DNA of 64,000 nt, taken from assembly GCA_963663615.1 (NCBI GenBank), contig OY760517.1, forward strand, positions 2,604,001 to 2,668,000, given 5' to 3'. Positions 62,832-64,000 of the stretch are shown here, piece by piece. Origin of the DNA: G963663615 sp963663615 (GTDB taxonomy: Bacteria > Bacteroidota > Ignavibacteria > Ignavibacteriales > Melioribacteraceae). Each line of letters opens with the position of its first letter. Positions within the stretch are counted from its first letter, which is position 1. The notes beneath the pieces were generated by a model. The model saw only the letters and a program-made list of their open reading frames with translations, was not told the origin of the DNA and ran no database searches. Position numbers and translations under genes: made by a program.

Positions 62832-64000
62832 TTTGTAACCTCACTTTTACTGCGTTTGCATGTGCATCAAGTCCTTCAACTTCAGCAAGATTTAATATAG
62901 GATTAGCGAGTTCAGATAATCCGTTTTCGCTTATCTTTTGCCATGTATAAGACCTCATAAATGCCTCAGTACCTAGACCGCTATAAACTTTTGAATAGCC
63001 AGAAGTCGGCAATGTGTGGTTAGTTCCCGAGGCATAATCGCCTGCACTTTCCGGAGACCATGCACCAAGAAATAAAGATCCGGTATTTCTTACCTTATCA
63101 AATAGCTGCTCAGCATTTTCCGTATTAATAATCAGATGTTCCGGAGCGTAATAATTACTCAACTCTATTGCAGTATCAGTATCGTTAACTTTAATAAGTA
63201 TGAGGTTCTCGAGTGAATCATTAACTATCTCAGTTCTTGATAAGTATTCTTTTTGGCGTATAATTTCAGACTTAACATCACTAATTATCTGTTCGGAATC
63301 TGTAACCAATACAGCCTGTGAATCTGTACCATGTTCAAGTTGGGATAACAAATCGGCAGCTACAAATACAGGATTGGCACTACTATCGGCAATAACAAGT
63401 ACCTCGCTTGGTCCGGCTGGCATATCAATAGTGCAATTACTTTCCTGTGAATTTATTAAACTTTTTGCAGTGGTAACATACCGATTACCGGGACCAAATA
63501 TTTTGTTAACTTTTTCAATATATGCCATTAGAGCAATTGCTTGTGCACCTCCGGTTTTGTACACTTTATTATATCCGGTATAACTTATAGCATATAACAA
63601 TTCCGGACTAACTTTTCCCTGACTGGCAGGTGTACATATAGTAACATCCTTACAACCTGCAATTTTGGCTGGAATACCAAGCATTAGTACTGTTGAAACC
63701 AAAGGGGCAGTACCTCCCGGTATATACAGACCAACTTTTTCGAGAGCCTCGTATTTTCTGCCGCAAGTAACACCGGGAATTATTTCCGTGGTGTACTCCC
63801 CCGGTTTTTGCATGCTATGGAATTTTTCAATATTAGTAGCAGCCTTTTGAAGAGCAACCTTAAATTCCTCTGAAACACGCTTTTCAGCCTCTTTAAACTC
63901 TTTTACGGTTACGAGTAAATTATCTGAGTTTAAACCTTCATATTGTTTACTGTATTTAACCACAGCACTAATACCGTTTTTCTGAACATTATCAAGAATA
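62821..64000 (-). CDS. hisD: Histidinol dehydrogenase, partial at right edge
   Basis: Catalyses the last two oxidations of histidine synthesis. About 392 residues are visible; the frame continues through the GTG at 63963 to the window edge (upstream residues ILDNVQKNGISAVVKYSKQY fit the HisD N-terminal region), so the start lies outside. Motifs include GRKYEALEKVGLYIPGGTAP, KIFGPGNRYVTTAKSLI, DMPAGPSEVLVIAD, the catalytic LLSQLEHGTDSQAVLVT with the zinc His, and HTLPTSGYSKVYSGLG. It overlaps hisC-hisB by 11 bases; hisG is presumably beyond the edge. Confidence 0.95.
   Translation of the reverse strand, partial: ILDNVQKNGISAVVKYSKQYEGLNSDNLLVTVKEFKEAEKRVSEEFKVALQKAATNIEKFHSMQKPGEYTTEIIPGVTCGRKYEALEKVGLYIPGGTAPLVSTVLMLGIPAKIAGCKDVTICTPASQGKVSPELLYAISYTGYNKVYKTGGAQAIALMAYIEKVNKIFGPGNRYVTTAKSLINSQESNCTIDMPAGPSEVLVIADSSANPVFVAADLLSQLEHGTDSQAVLVTDSEQIISDVKSEIIRQKEYLSRTEIVNDSLENLILIKVNDTDTAIELSNYYAPEHLIINTENAEQLFDKVRNTGSLFLGAWSPESAGDYASGTNHTLPTSGYSKVYSGLGTEAFMRSYTWQKISENGLSELANPILNLAEVEGLDAHANAVKVRLQNGN

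Overview
This window is 64 kb of AT-rich bacterial chromosome with normal gene density. I see no rRNA, tRNA, CRISPR array, insertion sequence or prophage. The best taxonomic clue is the C-terminal sorting domain of the 38470-40164 gene, which begins NYPNPFNPTTKI. Type IX secretion (T9SS) cargo of Ignavibacteria and related Bacteroidota/Chlorobi lineages ends in this way. A T9SS Plug protein, an LptD-type assembly protein, a DUF6600 protein, a propeller/Y_Y_Y sensor and a mitochondrial-type citrate synthase agree with it. I infer a Gram-negative, probably Ignavibacteria-like bacterium.

Layout. 1-9.4 kb: a partial SpmA/SpmB-type membrane protein, a nitrilase-family amidase, small membrane proteins, LptD, an NYN-domain protein, DUF427, an SGNH hydrolase and a NAGPA-type glycosidase. 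9.5-15.9 kb: NDH-2, a PBP4-type peptidase, a UroD-like protein with an APC permease, and a SPOR protein. 15.9-16.4 kb: a HicB antitoxin with a frameshifted hicA remnant. 16.5-20.3 kb (minus): an operon of T9SS Plug, Gfo/Idh/MocA oxidoreductase, lipoprotein and ROK glucokinase. 20.4-24.5 kb: a DUF4097 TSGG-repeat protein, FluC/CrcB, PAP2, MGMT-like, a cNMP-binding protein, and prfB with a +1 frameshift site at a UAA codon. 24.5-29.4 kb: a two-gene AtuA unit, miaA, pcm, UPF0316 and a pirin. 29.6-36.4 kb: a vWA surface protein and an RND efflux pair. 36.7-41.7 kb: an orphan, a VOC protein, a higBA module between near-identical 52-bp terminator repeats, a T9SS-exported CxxC protein and a DUF6600 protein. 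41.9-51.1 kb: hpnCDE (squalene synthesis), citrate synthase, and a 1587-residue acyl-CoA-ligase/GNAT fusion. 51.1-56.2 kb (minus): a kinase-less propeller/GAF/PAS sensor and a histidine kinase with a Cys-cluster PAS. 56.4-58.4 kb: small orphan envelope proteins. 58.5-64.0 kb (minus): a compact his operon in transcription order hisD, hisC-hisB fusion, hisH, hisA, hisF, hisIE.

Most of this is housekeeping and envelope biology, and I found no convincing unknown defence or mobile system. The observations most worth a second look are the prfB frameshift at UAA, the hisC-hisB fusion with an apparent internal hisB start, the ligase/GNAT giant with about 750 unassigned residues, the higBA cassette between duplicated terminators, and the decayed hicA next to an intact hicB.
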